From: Merdiplasma sp045118075
Lineage (GTDB): Bacteria; Bacillota; Clostridia; Lachnospirales; Lachnospiraceae
DNA length: 19,044 bases
NCBI GenBank assembly: GCA_045118075.1
Contig: JBGUOI010000076.1
Coordinates: 1-19,044, forward strand
Direction: 5' to 3'
Part shown: piece by piece, positions 7,959-15,401 of the stretch
Layout: each line of letters begins with the position of its first letter
Numbering within the stretch: the stretch's first letter is position 1
Made by a program: the position numbers and the translations under genes
Notes under the pieces: model-generated
Database searches by the model: none
What the model was told of the DNA's origin: nothing
Seen by the model: the letters and a program-made list of their open reading frames with translations, nothing else

Positions 7959-8840
7959 TCAGTCTCCTTTCCTATCAATGTTCTTATTCCCGGCTCTCAC
8001 CAGCATGACCGCCAGGATGAGCGCGGACACAACTGCCGCGGCAGCTGCCAGGAGTCTCGAAACCGGCAGTCCGGTCCCGCCAAGTTTCAGCTGATCAGTT
8101 CGAAGAGCTTCGATCCAAAAACGCCCCGCACTGTAACCCAGAATATAGAGCAGAAGGATCTCTCCGTCAAATTTCTTCCATCCCTTCCGGATGACCAGCA
8201 GCAGAATTAACAGGACACCCAGGTTCCACAGGGATTCATAAAGGAAGGTGGGATGTACCTGTATAAATCGAATTTTGTCGATTTCAGAGATGTTTTCCAT
8301 CATCGCCGATGTGATCTCTTCCGGCCTGACGGCATCCATCGGAAGCTGCATGGCAAGCAGCCCGTTGGTATATCCGCCGAAAGCCTCACGATTAAAGAAA
8401 TTGCCCCATCTGCCGACAGCCTGTCCCAGAACCATTCCCGGCGCCGCCATATCCAGCAGTACCAATGCATTTACCTTCCTGACCCGTGAAAAGACGATTC
8501 CGGTTAAGATCCCTCCGATCACGCCTCCGTAGATCGCAAGACCGCCGGCCCTGAGATTAAATATCTCAAGCAGGTTGTCTTTATAGTAATCCCACGAAAA
8601 GACCACATAGTAGATCCTGGCACCGATTACGGACAGAATAAGGGCCCATAAGGCAAAGTCAAAGATGAGCTCTGGGTCATGACCGGTCATCTTCGCCACA
8701 TGCATGGCCATAAAGACTCCCGCGGCCATTGCGATCGCCACCGCAACTCCGTAGAAGGCGATCTCAAACCCGAAGACGGAGAAGGACCTGCCCACATGAG
8801 GCAGCACGATCCCCAGATTCGGGAAACGAATCATATCCAT
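7959..8840 (-). CDS. lgt: Prolipoprotein diacylglyceryl transferase
   Basis: 293 residues with about seven membrane helices. The family signature GQAVGRWGNFFNREAFGG lies at 139-156, with RAGGLAIYGG (97-106) and HPTFLYESLWNLG (near 196-208) also as in Lgt. It moves a diacylglyceryl group from phosphatidylglycerol to the lipobox Cys of prelipoproteins. The flavodoxin encoded at 14068-14661 would be a client. The ATG at 8840 is two bases after the ychF stop, and no purine-rich ribosome site is visible in front of it. Translation therefore probably depends on ribosomes finishing ychF. An in-frame ATG two codons later has no better site. Confidence 0.96.
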   Translation of the reverse strand: MDMIRFPNLGIVLPHVGRSFSVFGFEIAFYGVAVAIAMAAGVFMAMHVAKMTGHDPELIFDFALWALILSVIGARIYYVVFSWDYYKDNLLEIFNLRAGGLAIYGGVIGGILTGIVFSRVRKVNALVLLDMAAPGMVLGQAVGRWGNFFNREAFGGYTNGLLAMQLPMDAVRPEEITSAMMENISEIDKIRFIQVHPTFLYESLWNLGVLLILLLVIRKGWKKFDGEILLLYILGYSAGRFWIEALRTDQLKLGGTGLPVSRLLAAAAAVVSALILAVMLVRAGNKNIDRKGD

Positions 8841-8842
8841 TA

Positions 8843-9943
8843 TCAGACGTTAAAGCGGAACAGGATCACATCACCGTCCTGGACCACGTACTCCTTTCCT
8901 TCCACGCGGATCAGGCCTTTATCTCTGGCTCCGGCGTAGGAGCCGGCCTCAAGCAGGTCCTTGTAATTGACGACTTCTGCCTTGATGAAGCCGCGCTCAA
9001 AATCGGTGTGGATCTTACCGGCTGCCTGCGGAGCCTTCGTACCGATCTTGATGGTCCATGCTCTCGTCTCATCTTCACCTGAGGTCAGGAAACTCATCAG
9101 GCCAAGGGTCCGGTAGCTGGCCTGGATCAGCTTATCGAGGCCTGACTTCGTGATGCCCAGATCAGCCAGGAATTCTTCCTTCTCATCATCCTCCAGTTCG
9201 GCCATTTCCGCTTCGATCTCCGCGCTGATCACAAAGACCTCGCTGTTTTTGCCGGCGGCATATTCACGAACAGCCTTTACATGAGGGTTGCTCTCCCCGT
9301 CATCAGCCAGGTCATCCTCAGCCACGTTGGCGGCATAGATCACCGGTTTGGCTGTCAGCAGGTTCAGCTCCGCGAATGACTTTTCCTCATCCTCATTTTC
9401 CAGCTCGAAGCTGATCGCATCTTTGCCGTCCTCCAGGTGCGACTTCAGGCGCTCGAGCATGGCATATTCCTTACCGGCACTCTTATCGCCCACCCGCATG
9501 GTCTTGCCGGTCCGCTGCATGCGGCGTTCCAGCACTTCCAGGTCCGCGAAGATCAGTTCCAGGTCAATCGTCTCGATATCGCGAAGCGGATCCACACTTC
9601 CGTCTACATGGATCACATTCGAATCTTCAAAGCAGCGCACCACATGAACGATCGCATCGCACTCACGGATATTGGCAAGGAACTGGTTTCCCAGGCCTTC
9701 CCCTTTGGATGCGCCTTTGACCAGGCCTGCGATATCCACGAACTCGACCACAGCCGGCGTCACCTTCCTGGAATGGTAAAAGTCCCCAAGCAGTTTCAGC
9801 CGCTCATCCGGCACGGGAACGATGCCCACATTGGGATCGATGGTGCAGAACGGATAGTTGGCGGAATCCGCACCGGCTTTGGTCAGCGAGTTAAATAAAG
9901 TGCTCTTCCCGACATTGGGAAGGCCCACGATACCTAATTTCAT
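8843..9943 (-). CDS. ychF: YchF/Ola1-type ribosome-associated ATPase
   Basis: 366 residues, full length. P-loop GLPNVGKST (7-15), G3 DIAGLVKGASKGEGLGNQFL (70-89), and the G4 position NVAE (206-209) instead of NKxD, the change that makes this Obg-family member prefer ATP over GTP. The C-terminal TGS-like domain covers about 283-366 and ends in VQDGDVILFRFNV. YchF binds ribosomes and modulates translation and stress responses. It is the first gene of the five-gene operon. AGGAG lies 12 nt before the ATG, slightly far but usable. Confidence 0.96.
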   Translation of the reverse strand: MKLGIVGLPNVGKSTLFNSLTKAGADSANYPFCTIDPNVGIVPVPDERLKLLGDFYHSRKVTPAVVEFVDIAGLVKGASKGEGLGNQFLANIRECDAIVHVVRCFEDSNVIHVDGSVDPLRDIETIDLELIFADLEVLERRMQRTGKTMRVGDKSAGKEYAMLERLKSHLEDGKDAISFELENEDEEKSFAELNLLTAKPVIYAANVAEDDLADDGESNPHVKAVREYAAGKNSEVFVISAEIEAEMAELEDDEKEEFLADLGITKSGLDKLIQASYRTLGLMSFLTSGEDETRAWTIKIGTKAPQAAGKIHTDFERGFIKAEVVNYKDLLEAGSYAGARDKGLIRVEGKEYVVQDGDVILFRFNV

Positions 9944-10025
9944 TTTTGTCTATATCTCCTTAAAATGCTTTTCCCATTTCTGCCGGTCTCCTTTTCATAG
10001 CAAAAAGAGTCCGACACGACACAAT

Positions 10026-10054
10026 ATTGTATCATGTTAAAGCCCCTGACTCAA
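10026..10054 (-). promoter_or_regulatory. Promoter of the ychF-lgt-mreB-recD2-comF operon
   Basis: Minus strand: -35 TTGAGT (10049-10054), 17-nt spacer, -10 TACAAT (10026-10031) with TGA just before it, an extended -10. Expected start near 10019, leader about 75 nt. The downstream genes have gaps of only 2-30 nt, so this is probably the main promoter for all five. Confidence 0.75.
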
Positions 10055-10083
10055 TGTTTTTCGCATAAAATAACCGTCTTTTT

Positions 10084-10139
10084 GGAGGTGGGTCCATCTT
10101 GCCGCTCCACCCTGGCTCCTGCCAGTTGTGTCAGTTGTT
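10084..10139. other. Structured intergenic stretch between pgm terminator and ychF promoter
   Basis: Contains CTGGC-TCCT-GCCAG (10112-10125) as a perfect small hairpin, GGTGG (10087-10091) able to pair with CCACC (10107-10111), and the direct repeat CAGTTGT at 10123-10129 and 10132-10138. Neither strand has a T-run after these stems, so they are not ordinary terminators. The minus strand is open for about 33 codons (ending at a TGA near 10055) but has no start or ribosome site. It could be a dispersed repeat, a small RNA or a remnant; I do not recognise it. Confidence 0.35.
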
Positions 10140-10148
10140 TCCGGGAAT

Positions 10149-10182
10149 GAAACAGCCCTCCGCAAATCAAAGCGGAGGGCTG
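10149..10182 (-). terminator. Intrinsic terminator after phosphoglucomutase gene
   Basis: Perfect 11-bp stem: CAGCCCTCCGC (10153-10163) with GCGGAGGGCTG (10172-10182), 8-nt loop. On the minus strand it is followed by TTTCATT, a weak T-tract. It lies 32 nt beyond the stop codon of the gene. Confidence 0.75.
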
Positions 10183-10213
10183 CAAGTTTCTTTCATATAA
10201 CGGACTTCCCGTA

Positions 10214-11896
10214 TTATGCAAAGATCGGTGCTACTGCGTCAGCCAGCGTATCCTTCTGGGCTTTCGCCTCATCCAGATCCTTTCCGAGCGTCGTGTAGTA
10301 AGCCTTGATCTTCGGCTCTGTGCCGGACGGACGAATGATCACGGAAGAACCATCCTCCAGCTTGTAGAGCAGGACATTGGCCTTCGGAAGACCTGTCTCT
10401 TCCGGTTTCGCGTAGTCGATGACCTCGGAGACCTTCTTGCCTGCCAGCTCTTCAAGCGGCTTTTCGCGCAGGTCGACCATGATGCCCTGCATCTTGTCCA
10501 TGCCGGACAGACCCGGGAATTCATAGCTGTCGGTCTTGTTGAAGTAACGTCCGTACTTGGCGTACAGCTCTTCCAGATGTTCCTTGATGGAAGAACCGAT
10601 GCTGCGGTAGTACGCAGCCATCTCGCAGATCAGCATGGATCCGATGATGGCGTCTTTATCTCTTACATACGGGCCGGCCAGATAACCGTAGCTCTCCTCG
10701 AAACCGAAGATAAAGCGGTCGACCTCTCCGGCTGCCTCAAGCTGCGCTATCTGGTCGCCGATCCACTTGAAGCCGGTCAGCACATGGCGAAGCTCTACGC
10801 CGTAGTTCTTTGCGACAGCGTCAGCAAGCGGTGTCGATACAAGGGACATGACAGCTACCGGGTTCTTCGGCATCGTACCTTTCTCAATGCGGCCTGCGCA
10901 GATGTAGTCAAGCAGCAGAACGCCCATCTCATTACCGGTAACCAGCTCATAGGTGCCGTCCGGGCATTTCATGGCGATACCTACGCGGTCAGCATCCGGA
11001 TCCGTTGCGAGCATAAGGTCGGCGCCGATCTCCTTGGCAAGCTCAAGACCTTTTTCCAGAGCCGCAAAGATTTCCGGGTTCGGATACGAGCATGTCGTAA
11101 AGTAGCCGTTCGGGTACTCCTGCTCCGGAACGATAGTCACATCCGTGATGCCCAGATCCTTGAGGATCCTTGTCACCGGAACAAGACCTGTGCCGTTCAG
11201 CGGAGAATATACGAGTTTCAGGCCGGAGGTCTTCGCGAGACCCGGACGGACCTGTCTGGCCTCGATTGCCTCGTAGAGTGCTTCCTTGCAGTCGTCGCCA
11301 ACGAATTTGATCAGGCCCTTCTCAACGCCTTCCGCGAAGGATATGTACTTCGCCCCTGTAAGGACGTCTGTCTTCTGGATAGAATCGTAAACAACAGCTG
11401 CTGCGTCATCTGTCATCTGGCAGCCATCCGGACCGTAAGCCTTGTAACCATTGTACTTGGCCGGATTGTGAGAAGCCGTGATCATGATACCGGCGTTGCA
11501 TTTGTAGTAACGTGTTGCGAAGCTCAGTGCCGGAACCGGCATCAGTTCATCGTAGATACGGACATTGATGCCGTTGGCAGCCAGAACGCCTGCAGCATCC
11601 CTGGCGAATGTCCAGCCCTTAAGGCGGCTGTCATAGCTGATCGCTACCGTCTGTGTTCCGCCCTGTGTCTTGACCCAGTCAGCAACGCCCTGCGTAGCCT
11701 GACGGACGACCCAGATATTCATGCGGTTGGTGCCTGCACCCAGAGTGCCGCGAAGTCCGGCTGTACCGAACTGCAGAGCAACAGCAAAGCGCTCCTTAAC
11801 AGCCTCATCATCACCCTCAATGTCTTGAAGTTCCTTTTTCAGATCAAAGTCGATCAGATCTGCCGCCAGCCAGCGTTTGTACTCATCCTGATACAT
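10214..11896 (-). CDS. pgcA: Phospho-sugar mutase (alpha-phosphoglucomutase/phosphomannomutase)
   Basis: 560 residues from the chosen start, like the PgcA/PGM2 branch. Catalytic phosphoserine loop ITASHNPAKYNGYKAYGPDG (Ser142), metal loop TDPDADRVG (near 299-304), sugar loop GFEESYGYL (398-406) and phosphate-binding loop RPSGTEPKIKAYY (522-534). It interconverts glucose-1- and glucose-6-phosphate (or the mannose pair), feeding UDP-glucose, glycolipid and glycogen synthesis. The open frame continues to an ATG at 11920, but that codon has no ribosome site and would sit at the transcript start of the nearer -10. GGGAAGGA lies 9 nt before the ATG at 11896, which gives MYQDEYKRWLAADLID, the usual N-terminus. 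The gene is monocistronic, with its own terminator. Confidence 0.93.
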   Translation of the reverse strand: MYQDEYKRWLAADLIDFDLKKELQDIEGDDEAVKERFAVALQFGTAGLRGTLGAGTNRMNIWVVRQATQGVADWVKTQGGTQTVAISYDSRLKGWTFARDAAGVLAANGINVRIYDELMPVPALSFATRYYKCNAGIMITASHNPAKYNGYKAYGPDGCQMTDDAAAVVYDSIQKTDVLTGAKYISFAEGVEKGLIKFVGDDCKEALYEAIEARQVRPGLAKTSGLKLVYSPLNGTGLVPVTRILKDLGITDVTIVPEQEYPNGYFTTCSYPNPEIFAALEKGLELAKEIGADLMLATDPDADRVGIAMKCPDGTYELVTGNEMGVLLLDYICAGRIEKGTMPKNPVAVMSLVSTPLADAVAKNYGVELRHVLTGFKWIGDQIAQLEAAGEVDRFIFGFEESYGYLAGPYVRDKDAIIGSMLICEMAAYYRSIGSSIKEHLEELYAKYGRYFNKTDSYEFPGLSGMDKMQGIMVDLREKPLEELAGKKVSEVIDYAKPEETGLPKANVLLYKLEDGSSVIIRPSGTEPKIKAYYTTLGKDLDEAKAQKDTLADAVAPIFA

Positions 11897-11905
11897 AGCT
11901 CTCAT

Positions 11906-11913
11906 TCCTTCCC
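11906..11913 (-). promoter_or_regulatory. Ribosome binding site that fixes the phosphomutase start
   Basis: GGGAAGGA on the minus strand, 9 nt upstream of the ATG at 11894-11896. It lies inside the longer frame that begins at 11920, so the shorter protein is preferred. Confidence 0.7.
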
Positions 11914-11925
11914 TGGTCATTATTG

Positions 11926-11931
11926 ATTATA
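11926..11931 (-). promoter_or_regulatory. Candidate second -10 element for the phosphomutase gene
   Basis: A perfect TATAAT on the minus strand, 29 nt before the preferred ATG. No convincing -35 is found at 16-18 nt spacing, so it may be inactive, activator-dependent or chance. If used, the transcript would start near 11919. Confidence 0.35.
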
Positions 11932-12011
11932 CAGTTTTTATACTTACACCAGCGGCTGCCGCCGTCACCGAAACAGCGCAGACGATCGCATCACCGCATA
12001 GTTGTATAGCC

Positions 12012-12020
12012 ATTATAGCA
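12012..12020 (-). promoter_or_regulatory. Extended -10 promoter upstream of phosphomutase gene
   Basis: TGCTATAAT on the minus strand: a perfect TATAAT (12012-12017) with the TGn extension (12018-12020), which can work without a good -35 (TCCAGT is at 17 nt). Expected start near 12005, leading to a GC-rich leader of about 110 nt that includes a small CGGC-GGCA-GCCG hairpin. The 11921-12137 gap contains nothing else that I recognise. Confidence 0.55.
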
Positions 12021-12137
12021 CGAAACCGGGATATACTGGATACATTTACGAAAATTTACTGTACCTTTCGCACTCGTCCATTCTATCGGGCTTTATTGTA
12101 TCATTCTCACCCGGGCTGAGGATCGCCCGATCTCTTC

Positions 12138-13055
12138 TTAACCACACACGAACAGGTTTACAACCATCCCGCCCAGGAAAGAAAACAGCATCACAAACAG
12201 AATATACAAAGCAAATCGTCTCCATCCCATAGCTATTTTCAGCGCTCCGAGATTCGTGATCTTTGTAGCCGGTCCGGTAATCATGAAAGCTGCCGCGCTT
12301 CCCATACTCATGCCTTCCCAAAGCCACTGCTGAAGAAGCGGAATTGTACCTCCGCCGCAGGCATAAAGCGGCACGCCGATGGTGGCAGCCATCAGTACGC
12401 CCCACGCCTCGTTTCCGCCGAATACCCTTGTCATCAGATTCTGCGGGACATAACGCTGAAACAGGGCTGAGAGCAGTATGCCGAAAAGAAAATACGATCC
12501 GGTTGCCTTTATGTTTCTCCAGACATTCAGCAGGTACCTTATCAGCAAATTCGGATGAGTGTCATGACTGGCTTTTTCTTCAAAACCGCTGAAATCAAAG
12601 AACTCCCGGTTCCCGTAAAACACAAAAACCAGAAGTCCGGCAGCGCACCCGCAAAGAAAACATGTGATGATACGTACGGTCAAAGCCATCGTGCCCAGCG
12701 CCGCGCTGTAAATGATCAATTGAGGATTCAGGAGAATTGAAGCCATCATAAAAGCTGCCAGCCAGTCTTCCCTCATCCCCTGTTTCCGGAAAGACGCCGC
12801 GATCGGAATCGTTCCATACATGCAAAGAGGAGAGGCAATGCCCAGGATACAGGCCGGGATAATTCCGAACAGCCCCCACTTCTTATTCCTCATTCCGGAA
12901 AAAATGCCGTGGATCTTATCTTTTGCAAATACAGAAATGAAAGAACCGATCAGCATGCCGAGAATCCAGTACCGGCAGATCTGCAGGAACTGGATCTCAA
13001 AGTAATACCTGATATAAATGAATTCTCTTCTGAGAACTGTAAATAGTTCAGTCAT
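12138..13055 (-). CDS. Permease of the ArsP/YraQ (DUF318) family
   Basis: 305 residues and roughly eight membrane helices. Two internally similar halves carry the family's repeated motifs: SPLCMYGTIPIAASFRKQG (about 75-93) with NPQLIIYSAALG after it, then GVPLYACGGGTIPLLQQWL with SMGSAAAFMITGPATKITNLGALK. The CSCG-type pair typical of many members is Cys-Met-Tyr-Gly here, so the thiol pattern differs from arsenic-type ArsP. Known relatives export trivalent organoarsenicals, but most are uncharacterised. The start overlaps the end of the DUF362 gene by 8 bases, so the two are co-translated. It is last in the TetR-controlled cassette. The family call is good; the substrate is unknown. Confidence 0.85.
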   Translation of the reverse strand: MTELFTVLRREFIYIRYYFEIQFLQICRYWILGMLIGSFISVFAKDKIHGIFSGMRNKKWGLFGIIPACILGIASPLCMYGTIPIAASFRKQGMREDWLAAFMMASILLNPQLIIYSAALGTMALTVRIITCFLCGCAAGLLVFVFYGNREFFDFSGFEEKASHDTHPNLLIRYLLNVWRNIKATGSYFLFGILLSALFQRYVPQNLMTRVFGGNEAWGVLMAATIGVPLYACGGGTIPLLQQWLWEGMSMGSAAAFMITGPATKITNLGALKIAMGWRRFALYILFVMLFSFLGGMVVNLFVCG

Positions 13056-13998
13056 CGATATTTACCAGCTCATACGTCCGGCTGCCGAGGCCAATCTCCT
13101 GTGCGTGTTCAAGCGTATGAATACCGTGAAGTGATTCGATGCGTTTCACTAAGGATTCATTGCCTTCTGCCTGATAGACCAGATCCACACAGGCCTGGTC
13201 CAGTGCGACCGGATCGAAGCTTGATAGAATTCCGATATCGTGAATATCAGGTTCTGCCGGATTTCCGTCGCAGTCACAGTCCACAGAAAGACGGTTCATC
13301 ACGTTGATGTATATGATATGTTCTTTTCCGACATGACTGCTGAAACCGGATACCATCTCCGCCAGAGCTTCCAGCCAGGCATCCTGGTCGTTATACCAGA
13401 TGCTGCCGCCCGTCTTCGTACCGGCAGTATGAACATACACTTTCCCGCTCGGAGAAGATATACCGATGCCGACATTTTTAATTGCACCGCCGAAGCCCGC
13501 CATCGCATGACCTTTGAAATGCGATAGGATCACCCAGTCAGTGTAGTTCTGCGCGTGGCTGCCGACGATTACCCGGTCAAGTCTTGTCCCGCCGGTCATA
13601 GGCCATTCGACTTCGCCTTCTTCATCCAGCAGGTCGAAATCCGCGATCGCCGTGAATCCATGATCCTCTGCGACCTGTCTGTGCATGTCAGAACTCGATC
13701 GTGATCCTCCGTAGGCTGTGTTGCACTCTACGATGGTTCCGTTCACTTTCTTTACCAGATCACCGATCAATTCCGGATGAAGATAATTGCTTGCCGGCGG
13801 TTCTCCGGTCGAGATCTTGACAGCCGCAGCACCTTCCGGTGTCCATCCGAGCGCGTCATAAATCCGTACCAGACCTTCTGCAGAAATATCGGATGTAAAG
13901 TATACGACAGGAACATCGGATTCTTTTGTTTGTGCACTCCCGGCCAGCAAAAGGCAGGATGTGATACATGCTGCAAGTGCCAAAAGTCCCTTCTTCAT
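13048..13998 (-). CDS. Exported DUF362 protein lacking the ferredoxin insert
   Basis: 316 residues. The N-terminus MKKGLLALAACITSCLLLAGSAQT is a signal peptide; ITSC at 12-15 fits a lipobox, though the hydrophobic run continues past it and cleavage after AGSA is an alternative. The DUF362 core follows: ISTGEPPASNYLHPELI, ECNTAYGGSRSS, HFKGHAMAGFGGAIKNVGIG (160-179) and NVMNRLSVDCDCDGNPAEPDIHDIGILSSFDPVALDQACVDLV (232-274). Many DUF362 proteins carry a CxxCxxC ferredoxin module after the KNxGxG motif; here a short linker replaces it and no such cluster motif is present. Cys241, Cys243 and Cys270 remain as possible ligands. GGGAGGGAG lies 10 nt before the ATG. It sits between a flavodoxin and a permease; biochemical role unknown. 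Confidence 0.85.
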   Translation of the reverse strand: MKKGLLALAACITSCLLLAGSAQTKESDVPVVYFTSDISAEGLVRIYDALGWTPEGAAAVKISTGEPPASNYLHPELIGDLVKKVNGTIVECNTAYGGSRSSSDMHRQVAEDHGFTAIADFDLLDEEGEVEWPMTGGTRLDRVIVGSHAQNYTDWVILSHFKGHAMAGFGGAIKNVGIGISSPSGKVYVHTAGTKTGGSIWYNDQDAWLEALAEMVSGFSSHVGKEHIIYINVMNRLSVDCDCDGNPAEPDIHDIGILSSFDPVALDQACVDLVYQAEGNESLVKRIESLHGIHTLEHAQEIGLGSRTYELVNIDD

Positions 13999-14067
13999 TT
14001 CTAATAAACTCCCTCCCGGCAGATACGCTTTTTGCGAATGCAGTCTGCGTTTCTTTGTAAATCCTTT

Positions 14068-14661
14068 TTATTTCAGTTCTTCGATCCAGGCCTGCAGGTC
14101 AGCTTCCGAAACATTGCCGCTGAAGCGCTTCCCATCCAGCCAGGATCCTGTACCTGCAAGAGCTTCCATGTTGGCGCCGCTGTGTCCGATGCCGCTGCCG
14201 CCGGATGTGCAGAACGGGATCACCGTGATCCCTTCAAAACTGTATTTCTCGACAAAGGTATCCAGAATACGAGGTTCTTCACCCCACCAGATCGGAAAGC
14301 CAAGGTAAATGGTCGAATAGCCTTCCAAAGAGATATCCTCACTTCCGATTTCCGGGCGAACAGTCTTATCATTCTGCTCTTTTGTAGATCTGCTGCTGCT
14401 GTCGTGGTAATTCAGATCGTCTGCCGTATATGGTTCGGCAGCCAGAATCTCATAGAGATCCGCGTCGGCAACGGAAGCGATCTTCTCGGCAACACCTTTC
14501 GTGGTACCGGTTGCGGAAAAGTATGCAACCAGAACATCTGAATGTGCTGCAGTCTCCGAAAAGAGCTCTTCTGTGTCTGTTTCCGCCGCGGCATTACCTG
14601 CGCAGGCAGTGACAGAAGAAAGCATAAGGACAGCCATAATGATTGAAAGTGTTCTTTTCAT
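14068..14661 (-). CDS. Flavodoxin-like lipoprotein
   Basis: 197 residues. A lipoprotein signal peptide ends in VTAC (lipobox Cys20), then an Ala/Glu-rich linker leads to a flavodoxin domain at about 42-197. The FMN phosphate loop is YFSATGTTKG (47-56). The isoalloxazine-binding segment is YLGFPIWWGEEPRILDTF (Trp125/Trp126), followed by PFCTSGGSGIGHSG (149-162), as in the Flavodoxin_4 type. Ordinary flavodoxins are cytosolic electron carriers. This one should be lipidated by Lgt and face outward, where FMN would have to be exported or taken up by the folded domain. The start is fixed by the signal peptide; GGAGG lies 13 nt upstream, rather far. It is the second gene of the tetR cassette, 66 nt after tetR. 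Confidence 0.9.
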   Translation of the reverse strand: MKRTLSIIMAVLMLSSVTACAGNAAAETDTEELFSETAAHSDVLVAYFSATGTTKGVAEKIASVADADLYEILAAEPYTADDLNYHDSSSRSTKEQNDKTVRPEIGSEDISLEGYSTIYLGFPIWWGEEPRILDTFVEKYSFEGITVIPFCTSGGSGIGHSGANMEALAGTGSWLDGKRFSGNVSEADLQAWIEELK

Positions 14662-14727
14662 GGATTTCTTTTATACCTCCGTTTGTTTGTTTTGTGCCAT
14701 GACGCCGGCTAGCGGTTCATCCGTCTT

Positions 14728-15351
14728 TCATTCGCCCAGCAGCCGGATCAGGCAGCTGTATGTGAGCTCATAAACGGTTTGATACAAGTAGTTGATTCCT
14801 GCTTCCTTCATAGCGGTCTTTTGTTTTTCTGTGACTGATGTATAAGGGTATATCCCAAACATAAAGGGGTAGAAGGTATAGATGAAGTTCTGAATATCTG
14901 TCACGCTCATATCCTTGCAGAACTTTTCCAGAATCATAGACATCAGCTGCAGGGAACGTCCGTAAGAGTGTTTGAAGGCAGTCAGCAGTTCCTGACGGCT
15001 GTTCGCCTCCATGTCATAATTGTTCATGGAAAGAAGCTTTAAAAGTTGTTCCCGTCCTGCCAGAGACGAAGCAATCTTTTTCGATAACTCAGCCTTCGTC
15101 ATCTGTTCATTGCTGCTAAGTATGACGGTCAGGTCTTCATTCCAGCGGTCGTATTCCCGCTGAAAAAGAGCCAGGAAGATCTCTTCTTTTGTTACAAAGT
15201 AGTTGTAAATGGTGGGACGGGAGAAGGATGTGATATTTCCGATCTCCTTAAGGGTGATCTCCCGAAAGCTCATTGTCTGGTAGAGCTGCTCACAGGCATT
15301 AATGATTTCTTCCCTTTTTCGGGCAATCTGTTCCGGTGTAACTTTTCTCAT
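14728..15351 (-). CDS. TetR/AcrR family transcriptional regulator
   Basis: 207 residues. The N-terminal helix-turn-helix lies at about 32-59 (ITLKEIGNITSFSRPTIYNY then FVTKEEIF), the TetR signature. The helical remainder is a ligand-binding and dimerisation domain without similarity I can name. It is first in the four-gene cassette and lies directly downstream of a promoter flanked by two palindromes, so autorepression of the whole cassette is expected. AAGGA lies 7 nt before the ATG. The inducer is unknown; a redox-active or toxic small molecule that the permease handles is a guess. Confidence 0.95.
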   Translation of the reverse strand: MRKVTPEQIARKREEIINACEQLYQTMSFREITLKEIGNITSFSRPTIYNYFVTKEEIFLALFQREYDRWNEDLTVILSSNEQMTKAELSKKIASSLAGREQLLKLLSMNNYDMEANSRQELLTAFKHSYGRSLQLMSMILEKFCKDMSVTDIQNFIYTFYPFMFGIYPYTSVTEKQKTAMKEAGINYLYQTVYELTYSCLIRLLGE

Positions 15352-15380
15352 CTTCCTATCCTTACTGTTTCCAAATATTT

Positions 15381-15393
15381 TGACACAGTGTCA
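15381..15393. promoter_or_regulatory. TetR operator, downstream copy
   Basis: TGACACAGTGTCA, a perfect 13-bp palindrome around a central base, covering the start of the predicted transcript. Together with flanks (15380-15396) it is an exact 17-nt inverted copy of 15414-15430. A bound repressor here would block initiation or early elongation. Confidence 0.8.
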
Positions 15394-15401
15394 GCGTTTG
15401 T

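Noticed and set aside
11897..11920. Upstream ATG start for the phosphomutase adding eight residues
   Set aside because: No ribosome site precedes it, and the good site GGGAAGGA lies within the extension, 9 nt before the next suitable ATG.
10577..11926. 449-codon plus-strand open frame opposite the phosphomutase gene
   Set aside because: It lies fully antisense to a gene with all catalytic motifs. The protein has no recognisable domain, is unusually rich in Cys/His/Arg and has no ribosome site. It is an effect of codon bias in the real gene.
12095..12135. Possible terminator after the permease gene (CGGGC/GCCCG stem near 12112-12129)
   Set aside because: The stem is 5 bp with an 8-nt loop and no T-run follows on the minus strand, so I do not call it.
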